A DNA stretch of 36,856 nucleotides, taken from positions 1-36,856 of the forward strand of contig WFPU01000186.1 of assembly GCA_015487435.1 (NCBI GenBank), read 5' to 3'. Both the position numbers and the translations under genes were made by a program. Source of the stretch: Sulfurimonas sp. Its GTDB lineage: Bacteria; Campylobacterota; Campylobacteria; Campylobacterales; Sulfurimonadaceae. The notes below the pieces were generated by a model. It was given only the letters and a program-made list of their open reading frames with translations. It did no database searches and was not told the origin of the DNA. Positions 16,423 through 23,047 of this stretch are shown piece after piece. Position 1 is the first letter of the stretch. Each line of letters opens with the position of its first letter.

Positions 16423-17604
16423 TTGTTTCGACTATTAGTGTTATTTTTACTTTCTACTTCACTGTTTGGCTCTAAGATAGACTCCTTTCGTTGGGAAAAT
16501 GGTATATCTTATTTGATGTTTTTACAAAAGCATAACCTGCCAGCAAAAAAACTATATTATGATTTAGATAGATATGATCAAACATTAACTGAAGAGATTC
16601 GTTCTGGTACAAACTACCATGTTTTAAAGGATAATGAAAACAATATTCTACAATTGCTTATCCCTTTAAATGATGAGCTTCAAATTCATATTTACAGATA
16701 TAAAGATGAATACTATTTTGAAATAATTCCAATAATCTCTAACACAAAAAGAGAAGCCTTCGTTTTAAAAATAACACATTCTCCATATTATGACATTATA
16801 AAGAATACAGGAAGTAAAAAATTAGCCCAAATATTTGTAGCAAACTATAAGTACTCACTTAACTTTAAACGAGATTTGAGAAAAGGGGATACTTTAATCA
16901 TGATGTATGATCAAAAATATCGTCTTGGAATCCCTTTTTCTATGCCTATATTAAAAGCTGCTATGATTGAGATGAGAGGAAAAAAGCATTATATTTATCA
17001 TAATGACGATGATAGATACTATAATGAAAAAGCCCATGAAATTGAGGGGTTTTTACTAGCACGCCCTGTTAAAAATGCCAGAATCTCTTCATATTTTACA
17101 AAAAGACGATATCATCCAGTACTTAAAAGATATCGACCACATTTAGGAGTGGATTATGCAGCAAGACGAGGCACACCTATTGTTGCAGCTGGAAGTGGAC
17201 GCATAAGTTTTATAGGCCATACTCGTGGTTATGGTAACCTTATAAAAATTCGTCACTCTGATGGATATACTACACTTTATGCCCATCAAAAATCTTTTAG
17301 AAGGGGGATGAAAAAAGGAAAGTATGTTAAAAAGGGTCAAGTTATTGGTTATGTAGGCTCTACTGGGCTCTCTACTGGTCCACATCTGCATTTTGGGCTA
17401 TATAAACATGGTCGAGCTATAAATCCTCTGCGTGTTGTTCAAGTTACAACAAAAAAATTAAAAGGCAAAGCTAAAAAATCATTTCTTAGATTAAAAGAAA
17501 ACTATGATCAAAGTCTTAATATCCATTTAGCAAATAATACACCTTACATTAAAAAACCAAAACCAAGTAATGTATGTTATTTTCAATGTGAGGAGCATCT
17601 ATGA
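16423..17604 (+). CDS. M23-family peptidoglycan metallopeptidase (Csd3/HdpA-like)
   Basis: Periplasmic zinc peptidase acting on peptidoglycan, 393 aa. The start is TTG at 16423, with TAGG about 9 nt before it; it gives a good signal peptide (FRLLVLFLLSTSLFG). Residues 20-215 are the substrate-mimic/regulatory region of Csd3-like proteins. The LytM domain has H240 and D244 in HLGVDYAARRGTP, H288 in LYAHQ and HLH (321-323) in STGPHLHFG, a complete zinc and catalytic set. H. pylori Csd3 (HP0506) is a DD-endopeptidase/carboxypeptidase that affects helical shape and is encoded close to pgbA-glcD, as here. Its stop overlaps the Nudix start (ATGA). Confidence 0.9.
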   Translation: MFRLLVLFLLSTSLFGSKIDSFRWENGISYLMFLQKHNLPAKKLYYDLDRYDQTLTEEIRSGTNYHVLKDNENNILQLLIPLNDELQIHIYRYKDEYYFEIIPIISNTKREAFVLKITHSPYYDIIKNTGSKKLAQIFVANYKYSLNFKRDLRKGDTLIMMYDQKYRLGIPFSMPILKAAMIEMRGKKHYIYHNDDDRYYNEKAHEIEGFLLARPVKNARISSYFTKRRYHPVLKRYRPHLGVDYAARRGTPIVAAGSGRISFIGHTRGYGNLIKIRHSDGYTTLYAHQKSFRRGMKKGKYVKKGQVIGYVGSTGLSTGPHLHFGLYKHGRAINPLRVVQVTTKKLKGKAKKSFLRLKENYDQSLNIHLANNTPYIKKPKPSNVCYFQCEEHL

Positions 17605-18188
17605 GTAGTATTGATAATATAGACCAACTAACAAATCCAAAATTTATAAAACCCATTAAAATAAACTACACCTACAATGGTAAAAAAAAGGTTTGGGAAG
17701 CAGTTGTAAACAACGACAGCGTCTCAGTTTTACTTTACCACAAAGATAAAGATGCTTTGGTTATAGTAAAACAACTTCGGGTTCCTGTTTTATATATGAA
17801 TAAAACTAATGGTATGATGCACGAACTTTGTGCCGGGTTAGTAGATAAAGACAAATCAATAAAACAAATTGCAAAAGAGGAAGTTTTTGAAGAGTGTGGC
17901 TACGATGTGCCACTAGAAAATATTCAAAAAATTAGTTCATTTTATACAAGTGTAGGTATGAGTGGAGCTTTACAGACTCTTTATTATGCTCAAATTGATT
18001 CTAGTATGAAAGTTAATGATGGTGGTGGATTAGATGAAGAGGATATAGAAGTTATCTATATCCCACTTAAAGAAGCTAAAAAATTTATGTTTGATGAGTC
18101 TTATCAAAAAACGCCTGGATTGATGTTAGGGTTTTATTGGTTTTTTGACAATCAATGTGAGGTAGATTCTGAATCAAGTTCAGAATGA
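17601..18188 (+). CDS. Nudix hydrolase, ADP-ribose/UDP-sugar pyrophosphatase-like
   Basis: 195-aa Nudix protein, probably cleaving a nucleoside diphosphate sugar. The Nudix box spans G79 to Y101 (GLVDKDKSIKQ, then EEVFEECGY): the catalytic EExG glutamates are kept, but the expected glutamate after G-x5 is lysine and the R of RE is E, so it is a divergent box. It is translationally coupled to the M23 peptidase. The last eight residues (VDSESSSE) and the stop codon are encoded by a palindromic hairpin repeat, so the original C-terminus has been replaced or extended. Confidence 0.82.
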   Translation: MSSIDNIDQLTNPKFIKPIKINYTYNGKKKVWEAVVNNDSVSVLLYHKDKDALVIVKQLRVPVLYMNKTNGMMHELCAGLVDKDKSIKQIAKEEVFEECGYDVPLENIQKISSFYTSVGMSGALQTLYYAQIDSSMKVNDGGGLDEEDIEVIYIPLKEAKKFMFDESYQKTPGLMLGFYWFFDNQCEVDSESSSE

Positions 18189-18332
18189 CAAAAAACTCAT
18201 CATCCTGAACAAAACTCGTCATCCTGAACAAACTCGTCACCTGAACAAACTCGTCACCTGAACAAACTCGTCATCCTGAACAAACTCGTCATCCTGAACA
18301 AACTCGTCATCCTGAACTTGATTCAGGATCTA
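18163..18332. repeat. Hairpin repeat E with 7-unit tandem expansion
   Basis: Begins inside the Nudix gene with the hairpin ATTCTGAA/TTCAGAAT around TCAAG. Then come seven tandem half-hairpin units of 17 to 20 bp (18191-18317, type AAACTCGTCATCCTGAAC), and the last unit is completed by the mirror arm TTCAGGAT. Unit lengths (20, 19, 17, 17, 18, 18, 18) drift, as expected without coding constraint. It lies between convergent Nudix and priA genes. Confidence 0.85.
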
Positions 18333-18339
18333 AATTTTT

Positions 18340-20304
18340 CTAACCAAACTCAATAGGATCCATATCTACCTCTGCTAAATCTACCTTTGATATTTTAATA
18401 GCCTTTATCAACTCAGTAGACTTATCAGCTCGAAGTAAGATCTCAAATCTGTATTTATTAGATATCCTCTCAATTGCACACTTCCCATATCCAACTATCT
18501 CTATCTCATTAAAAGATAAAAGTTTATTTTGCATTATCTCCATAGCCTCTCTAGCTTTTGCCCCATTTTTATGTGAAAATAAAACTCGACATAGTTTTTT
18601 ATATGGTGGGTATAATTTTTTTCTGTACTCTTTTTCTTCTTCTAAAAACTCTTCATAATTATCTATATAGGTATTAAAAAAATCTTCATTAAAACTTTGA
18701 ACTAATACTTTTGCACTCTTTTTTCGTCCACTTCGTCCCGCTATTTGTAAAAGTGAAGATAAAGCCTTCTCACGAGAGTTATAATGAGACATATATAACA
18801 TATTGTCCATGCCTAAAACTACAGCTAAAGTTACACCATGATAATCATGCCCTTTTGAAAGCATTTGAGTCCCTATAAGTATATCTGTTTCTTTATCGTT
18901 AAATCTTTTTAATGCTTTTTTTAATTTTGTAGAGGTTGTTATTATATCTCTATCAAATTGCTCTACTTGTGCATCCACAAACTCTTCTTTTATGTTTTTT
19001 ACAGCTTCTGCTGTACCTAGTCTAGAACTTACTAATGAATTGCCAGCACACTTTAAGCATACTTGTGGTATCGCTTGAGTATAGTTACAGTAGTGACATT
19101 TTAAAGCATTTGATTTGTTATGAATACTCATCCCGATGCTACAAAACACACACTCATAATGGTGACCACAATTTTGACAAATCAGATGTTTAAAGTTCGC
19201 ACGAGTTGGGATAAAAACAATTGATTGCTCTTTTTTATCTAAAGTTGTTTTTAAAGAGTTTAAAACGAGCGGGCTTAATCGTTCTGCACTTTTTTCATAT
19301 ATGAACTCCCTATGAGAATTAAAAAAACCACCTTTAAGTCTTACATATGGAAACTTTACAAACGAGCCTAAAGATGGGGTCGCACTACCTAGTACCACAG
19401 CAATATTATGAATTTTACCCATATAAATTGCTAAATCTCGTGCATTGTATCTTGGACGAGATGATGATTTATAGCTATCATCATGCTCTTCATCTACAAC
19501 TATTAAACCTAAATCTTTTATTGGTAAAAACAGAGTTGAACGAGGTCCTGCTACTATTTTTGCCTCTGCACTTCTTATTTTTACTAAAGCCTCTCTTTTT
19601 TGTTTTGGAGTTAGTTTTGAATGGTACATTACCACCTTATCTCCAAAGTGTTTTTGAAGTCTTATTCCCATTTGAGGAGTAAGAGAGATTTCTGGCATTA
19701 AGAGGATACCTCTCTTATTTAAAGCTAAAATATCTTCAAAGTATTTCATATATATCTCTGTTTTACCACTACCTGTATCGCCAAAAAGAAGAGATACTTT
19801 ATGTTGTTTTAAAAATGCAAGGGCATTTTCTTGTTTTTGTGAGAGTTTTAGGCTAGATTCTGAATCAAGTTCAGAATGACGAAGTTGTTCAGAATGACGA
19901 AGTTGTTCAGAGTGACGAAGTTGTTCAGAGTGACGAAGTTGTTCAGAATGACTACCCTCCGTCATTCCTTGCTTGACAAGGAATCTAGTTTCTGAATCAA
20001 GTTCGTTTTGAGAAGAAGATTCATAGGGAGTCATAATCCCAAAAGCATCACCTAGAGAACAGATATAATAAGCAGAGATAAATTTAGCTAATTTTATCTG
20101 TTTAGATGAAAAATAAAATCCACTAATATTTAAAATTTCATTTGTGTCAAATTCTGGCTCTTGGCATGTGCTAATTATAACACCCTTAACCTCTCTGTTT
20201 TTAACTTTTATATCAACTATTGTGCCAGATTTTATTGTGTTTGTAGATTTGTAGGTATACTCATACAAAGGTGAGCTAATAAGAGATATTTTGTAGTAAT
20301 TCAA
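18340..20304 (-). CDS. priA: Primosomal protein N' (replication restart helicase PriA)
   Basis: Superfamily-2 3'-5' DNA helicase that reloads the replisome at stalled forks; 654 aa. The N-terminal DNA-binding domain (1-95) is followed by an unusual insert (about 97-151), then Walker A FGDTGSGKTEIY (174-185), DEEH box VVDEEHDDSYK, and the eight-cysteine zinc region from CQNCGHHYECVFC to CHYC and CLKC. IGTQMLSKGHD and QIAGRSGR are helicase motifs V and VI. The insert is encoded by palindromic repeats and contains four copies of the hexapeptide HSEQLR in tandem. It sits between domains, where a flexible linker is tolerated, so the enzyme is probably functional. Confidence 0.93.
   Translation of the reverse strand: MNYYKISLISSPLYEYTYKSTNTIKSGTIVDIKVKNREVKGVIISTCQEPEFDTNEILNISGFYFSSKQIKLAKFISAYYICSLGDAFGIMTPYESSSQNELDSETRFLVKQGMTEGSHSEQLRHSEQLRHSEQLRHSEQLRHSELDSESSLKLSQKQENALAFLKQHKVSLLFGDTGSGKTEIYMKYFEDILALNKRGILLMPEISLTPQMGIRLQKHFGDKVVMYHSKLTPKQKREALVKIRSAEAKIVAGPRSTLFLPIKDLGLIVVDEEHDDSYKSSSRPRYNARDLAIYMGKIHNIAVVLGSATPSLGSFVKFPYVRLKGGFFNSHREFIYEKSAERLSPLVLNSLKTTLDKKEQSIVFIPTRANFKHLICQNCGHHYECVFCSIGMSIHNKSNALKCHYCNYTQAIPQVCLKCAGNSLVSSRLGTAEAVKNIKEEFVDAQVEQFDRDIITTSTKLKKALKRFNDKETDILIGTQMLSKGHDYHGVTLAVVLGMDNMLYMSHYNSREKALSSLLQIAGRSGRKKSAKVLVQSFNEDFFNTYIDNYEEFLEEEKEYRKKLYPPYKKLCRVLFSHKNGAKAREAMEIMQNKLLSFNEIEIVGYGKCAIERISNKYRFEILLRADKSTELIKAIKISKVDLAEVDMDPIEFG
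19853..20004. repeat. Palindromic repeat F inside priA, in frame
   Basis: In priA sense it reads: partial hairpin, hairpin with arms ATTCCTTG/CAAGGAAT around TCAAG, then four 18-bp tandem units, then a full hairpin ATTCTGAA-CTTGA-TTCAGAAT ending in CTAG. All units are exactly 18 bp and the frame stays open. Units differ only by CAT/CAC (both His). Confidence 0.9.
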
Positions 20305-20314
20305 ATTAGATTTT

Positions 20315-20764
20315 TTAATCCACTAAAGCATTACAGTCATTTGTATCAGCTACACAATTAAATGTACCATTAACATCGCTATATGTAAAAACTGTAGTAT
20401 CTGTACCAGAATTAAAATTGTATGTTTTAATTGCATAATTATTTATGCTCCAACCACCAGCTCCAGTACTAGCCCTAATCCCATAATTTAGTAATGTCCT
20501 AGTCCCATCTCCTGTAAAAAGCACAGTAGCAGTAGCCCCCGTGCTTAAATTTGGTATATATCCAGAAACTCCTCTCACTAAGCTACTTTGTCTCTCAGTT
20601 ATAATAGCAGAACGGATAGCTGCAACATCAGATTTTGCATTAGCAAGCTCAGCTGAATTTTTTGCACTCGTAAATTTTGGAACAGCAATGGTAGCTAATA
20701 CACCCAATATTATTACTACAAAAAGTAATTCTATCATTGTGAATCCATTTTTATAGTTTTTCAT
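20315..20764 (-). CDS. Type IV prepilin-like / type II pseudopilin protein
   Basis: 149-aa protein with a class III signal: short basic leader MKNYKNG, cleavage before F, then FTMIELLFVVIILGVLATIA with the conserved glutamate at mature position 5. The rest is a short Ser/Thr/Gly-rich domain ending with a cysteine pair (FNCVADTNDCNALVD), which could form the D-loop disulfide of pilins. It is likely exported and assembled by a type II secretion or type IV pilus machine encoded elsewhere. It lies just upstream of priA (10 bp) and downstream of a second prepilin gene. Confidence 0.85.
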   Translation of the reverse strand: MKNYKNGFTMIELLFVVIILGVLATIAVPKFTSAKNSAELANAKSDVAAIRSAIITERQSSLVRGVSGYIPNLSTGATATVLFTGDGTRTLLNYGIRASTGAGGWSINNYAIKTYNFNSGTDTTVFTYSDVNGTFNCVADTNDCNALVD

Positions 20765-20889
20765 ATTTTCTTCTTTTGTTGGTGTTTATTTATAAATTAT
20801 TATACCATGTTTTTCATCTAATGAATTTTTTAATTCAATTGATATAATTTAAATTTGGATAGTTAATTTTTTGAAGAGTGGATTATACA

Positions 20890-20911
20890 TTCCCAAGCGG
20901 GAGCTTGGAAA
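20890..20911. repeat. Second-type palindrome between the prepilin genes
   Basis: Hairpin with arms CCAAGC/GCTTGG around GGGA (20893-20908), extended by TTC and AAA with one mismatch, followed by CGGGG. It is unlike the CTTGA-loop family and more GC-rich than its surroundings. Similar CCCAAGC palindromes are dispersed in other bacterial genomes (from memory). It could terminate transcription from the upstream prepilin gene. Confidence 0.5.
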
Positions 20912-20936
20912 CGGGGTGAAAGTCAGTAATAAATAA

Positions 20937-21410
20937 CTAAATTTTAAGCTTATTAGCACCAACTGAAGCATTCCAATCAGTAGCTGACACTGTAGCACTA
21001 TTAGAGTAAAAGAATCTTGGAGCATTACTTTCATTACCATCATAACAAAATATAAAATAATCGTCAGTTGAAGAAGCACTATTCATTGCTGTTGGCGCAC
21101 CACTAACAACTTGTGTACAATTAGTTGCAACTAATGGACTTGTAATACCTGTTGGGAAATCAGTATCAGTAATGGTAATATTGTACGAAGTAGTAGTACT
21201 TGCTAAAGAACCATTATCATCATTCAATAATGATTGACTCCATTTAGAAGCACCAACAGTACGATTTAGCGTACCAACAAAACCTTTGGCTAAACCCTCT
21301 TCAGCACTATCTTTAACTCCAATAAGTTTTGGAACAGCAACAGATGCTAAAATACCTAAGATAACTATAACGAAAATCAATTCAATCATTGTAAAACCAG
21401 CTCTTTTCAT
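20937..21410 (-). CDS. Type IV prepilin-like / type II pseudopilin protein
   Basis: 157-aa protein with leader MKRAG and prepilin motif FTMIELIFVIVILGILASVAVPKLI, including glutamate at mature position 5. The C-terminal region has two cysteines (NCTQVV and FIFCYDG) that could pair. It shares the N-terminal third with the next gene but differs afterwards, so these are paralogous minor pilins or pseudopilins rather than copies. AAAAGGATC upstream contains a usable ribosome binding site. A perfect 16-bp palindrome lies 29 bp ahead of the start. Confidence 0.85.
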   Translation of the reverse strand: MKRAGFTMIELIFVIVILGILASVAVPKLIGVKDSAEEGLAKGFVGTLNRTVGASKWSQSLLNDDNGSLASTTTSYNITITDTDFPTGITSPLVATNCTQVVSGAPTAMNSASSTDDYFIFCYDGNESNAPRFFYSNSATVSATDWNASVGANKLKI

Positions 21411-21438
21411 AAGAGATCCTTTTGTAAATAAAATATTT

Positions 21439-21454
21439 GGTTACTCTAGTAACC
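21439..21454. promoter_or_regulatory. Perfect 16-bp palindrome upstream of a prepilin gene
   Basis: GGTTACTCTAGTAACC, two 7-bp arms around CT, starting 29 bp before the prepilin ATG. It may be an operator or a leader hairpin. No regulator can be named. Confidence 0.35.
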
Positions 21455-21535
21455 TTAGCAACCATTATGCACTCCAGATTATTAAATTAAGCTTAAATAT
21501 GTCTATTTTATCACTATTTTATCAAACTTATAAAG

Positions 21536-21552
21536 TGGAACTACTTTTGCTT
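21536..21552 (+). promoter_or_regulatory. Sigma-54 (RpoN) promoter for flgBC-fliE
   Basis: TGGAACTACTTTTGCTT has GG at 21537-21538 and GC at 21549-21550 with exactly 10 nt between, the -24/-12 arrangement of sigma-54 promoters. Middle flagellar rod genes are RpoN-dependent in Helicobacter and Campylobacter. Transcription should start near 21562, giving a leader of about 175 nt that contains palindromic element G. Within the 326-bp gap 21411-21736 the other contents are the 16-bp palindrome and element G; no gene is seen. Confidence 0.75.
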
Positions 21553-21575
21553 AATATATTTTATAAATAATAACT

Positions 21576-21719
21576 GAACTCTCTGAAGAGTTAACTGCTA
21601 GATTCTGGAACAAGTCCAGAATAACGATAGTTTCGTTACTTCAAGCTTGATTTGGTATGACTGGAGTCAGCGTCACCCTAAACTTGATTTAGGGTCTAGT
21701 TTTTATTAATCAGAGACTC
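21576..21719. mobile_element. MITE-like element, long copy G, in the flgB leader
   Basis: 144-bp relative with left end GAACTCTCTGAAGAGTTAAC and right end TATTAATCAGAGACTC. It holds three hairpins rather than two: around ACAAG (arms ATTCTGGA/TCCAGAAT), around CTTGA with weak pairing at about 21638-21659, and CCCTAAA/TTTAGGG. No clear target duplication. It lies wholly between the predicted sigma-54 start site and flgB. Confidence 0.68.
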
Positions 21720-21736
21720 ATTAGTAAAGGAAAATC

Positions 21737-22168
21737 ATGGCTATCTCCGTTTCTCGAACATCTATATTAGCAAAAGAAGCACTAAATTACCGTGCTGCTC
21801 GTGAGAAGATGATAGCATCTAATATTGCAAATGCAGATACCCCTTTTTATAAACCAAGAGATATTCAGTTTAAAGATTATATGATTCAAAAAAAAGCTGA
21901 AATTATGGGTGATCAAAAAGAGAAGTTAGAGCTTGCTACTACTGATGGTGCTCATATTCCGCTGCAAAAAAATAAATCTGATTCTATGCCAACCACTTTC
22001 TTTCGTGATGGTCACATGGCTAGAAATGATGGAAACAGTGTAGATTTAGATGTAGAAACAACTGAGATGAGTAAAAACTCAATTATGTTTAATGCTCTTA
22101 TTCAAGCGATTAAAAAAGATGGTGCGATATTTAAAAGTGTCATCGAAGCATCAAGTAAAGTGAGTTAG
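21737..22168 (+). CDS. flgB: Flagellar basal-body rod protein FlgB
   Basis: Proximal rod subunit of the flagellar basal body, exported by the flagellar type III system, 143 aa. The N-terminal rod motif NYRAAREKMIASNIANADTP is the conserved flg_bb_rod signature, and the C-terminal helix (VDLDVETTEMSKNSIMFNALIQAIKK) is typical. AAAGGAAAATC upstream is a strong ribosome binding site. First gene of flgB-flgC-fliE-ftsI, an order shared with H. pylori and C. jejuni; it is read from the sigma-54 type promoter upstream. Confidence 0.96.
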   Translation: MAISVSRTSILAKEALNYRAAREKMIASNIANADTPFYKPRDIQFKDYMIQKKAEIMGDQKEKLELATTDGAHIPLQKNKSDSMPTTFFRDGHMARNDGNSVDLDVETTEMSKNSIMFNALIQAIKKDGAIFKSVIEASSKVS

Positions 22169-22170
22169 TG

Positions 22171-22665
22171 ATGAGTAATTTTTTAAGTTCATTTGATATA
22201 AGCGGTTATGGTTTAAGTGCTCAAAGAGTTCGTGTAAATGTTATCTCTTCAAACATTGCAAATGCACAAACAACTAGGACGGATGAGGGTGGACCTTACA
22301 GACGAAAAGAGGTTGTATTTAAAGCGATAAACTTTAATGATGAATACAACAAAGCAATTAGTGGTACTACAAATAGTGCCAAGTTTCAAGACCCATTAAA
22401 TGAAGGTAGTTTTGGTAAAGTTGTAAATCCTGCTATAATGAGTGTAGTAGTTGATAAAATATCAAGAGATGATCGTGAACCAAAGATGAAATTTGAGCCA
22501 AATCATCCAGATGCAGATGCTAATGGATATGTTGCGTACCCAAATATTAATCCTGTTATCGAAATGGCCGATTTAGTAGAAGCTACTAGAAGTTATCAAG
22601 CAAATGTAGCTGCATTTCAAAGTGCAAAAGATATGGCAAACTCTGCTATATCATTATTACAATAA
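22171..22665 (+). CDS. flgC: Flagellar basal-body rod protein FlgC
   Basis: Proximal rod subunit, 164 aa from the chosen ATG. A GTG one codon upstream (22168) overlaps the flgB stop and is a possible alternative start. N-terminal rod motif ISGYGLSAQRVRVNVISSNIANAQT and C-terminal VEATRSYQANVAAFQSAKDMA are diagnostic. It is immediately downstream of flgB and translationally coupled. Confidence 0.96.
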   Translation: MSNFLSSFDISGYGLSAQRVRVNVISSNIANAQTTRTDEGGPYRRKEVVFKAINFNDEYNKAISGTTNSAKFQDPLNEGSFGKVVNPAIMSVVVDKISRDDREPKMKFEPNHPDADANGYVAYPNINPVIEMADLVEATRSYQANVAAFQSAKDMANSAISLLQ

Positions 22666-22680
22666 GAGAGGAGAGTAAAA

Positions 22681-22725
22681 ATGTTTACATTTTGTAACGA
22701 TAAATCTCCTTGGGAAGGAGATTAG
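22681..22725 (+). CDS. 14-codon leader ORF upstream of fliE
   Basis: ATG, 14 codons (MFTFCNDKSPWEGD) and TAG, in the flgC-fliE gap. It has a strong ribosome binding site, GAGAGGAGAG (22666-22675). Its 3' half covers the hairpin that encloses the fliE ribosome binding site, and its stop ends 4 nt before the fliE ATG. Ribosomes reading it would melt that hairpin. A leader peptide with a coupling role is inferred; it may have no function of its own. Confidence 0.4.
   Translation: MFTFCNDKSPWEGD
22702..22722 (+). promoter_or_regulatory. Hairpin sequestering the fliE ribosome binding site
   Basis: AATCTCCTT and AAGGAGATT form a perfect 9-bp stem with a GGG loop. The 3' arm contains AAGGAG, the best Shine-Dalgarno sequence before fliE (ATG at 22730), although a weaker TAGGA lies closer. 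In mRNA the stem would reduce initiation at fliE unless it is unfolded by translation from upstream. Confidence 0.5.
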
Positions 22726-22729
22726 GATT

Positions 22730-23041
22730 ATGCCAAACGATATAAATAATGTAAATGGTCTTTTTGGCTCTTCTACAACAGAACTTTTAAAACAAAATGC
22801 TTCATCTGATAAATCAGGTGGAGCAGCATTTGCTCAACATCTAAAAGGTGCAATCGAAGAGGTTAATAAACTCCAAGTTGATAAAGAAAAAGCAGTAGCA
22901 GATATTGCAACTGGAGAGGTAAAAGACTTACACCAAGCAGCTCTCTCAATTGGAAAAGCTGAAACAAATATGAAGCTAATGCTAGAAATTCGCAATAAAG
23001 CATTAAGTGCTTATAAAGAACTTGGTCGTACACAGTTATAA
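22730..23041 (+). CDS. fliE: Flagellar hook-basal body protein FliE
   Basis: 103-aa MS-ring/rod adaptor that joins FliF to the rod and is needed for rod export. The C-terminal half carries the conserved pattern ATGEVKDLHQAALSIGKAE followed by MKLMLEIRNKALSAYKEL. The N-terminal 30 residues are variable and disordered, as usual. It follows flgC after 64 nt containing a leader ORF and hairpin, and precedes ftsI by 6 nt. Confidence 0.95.
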   Translation: MPNDINNVNGLFGSSTTELLKQNASSDKSGGAAFAQHLKGAIEEVNKLQVDKEKAVADIATGEVKDLHQAALSIGKAETNMKLMLEIRNKALSAYKELGRTQL

Positions 23042-23047
23042 CAATTA

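Noticed and set aside
18191..18317. CRISPR-like array of short repeats
   Set aside because: Units of 17-20 bp follow each other directly with no spacers, and no cas gene is nearby. They are half-hairpin tandem repeats.
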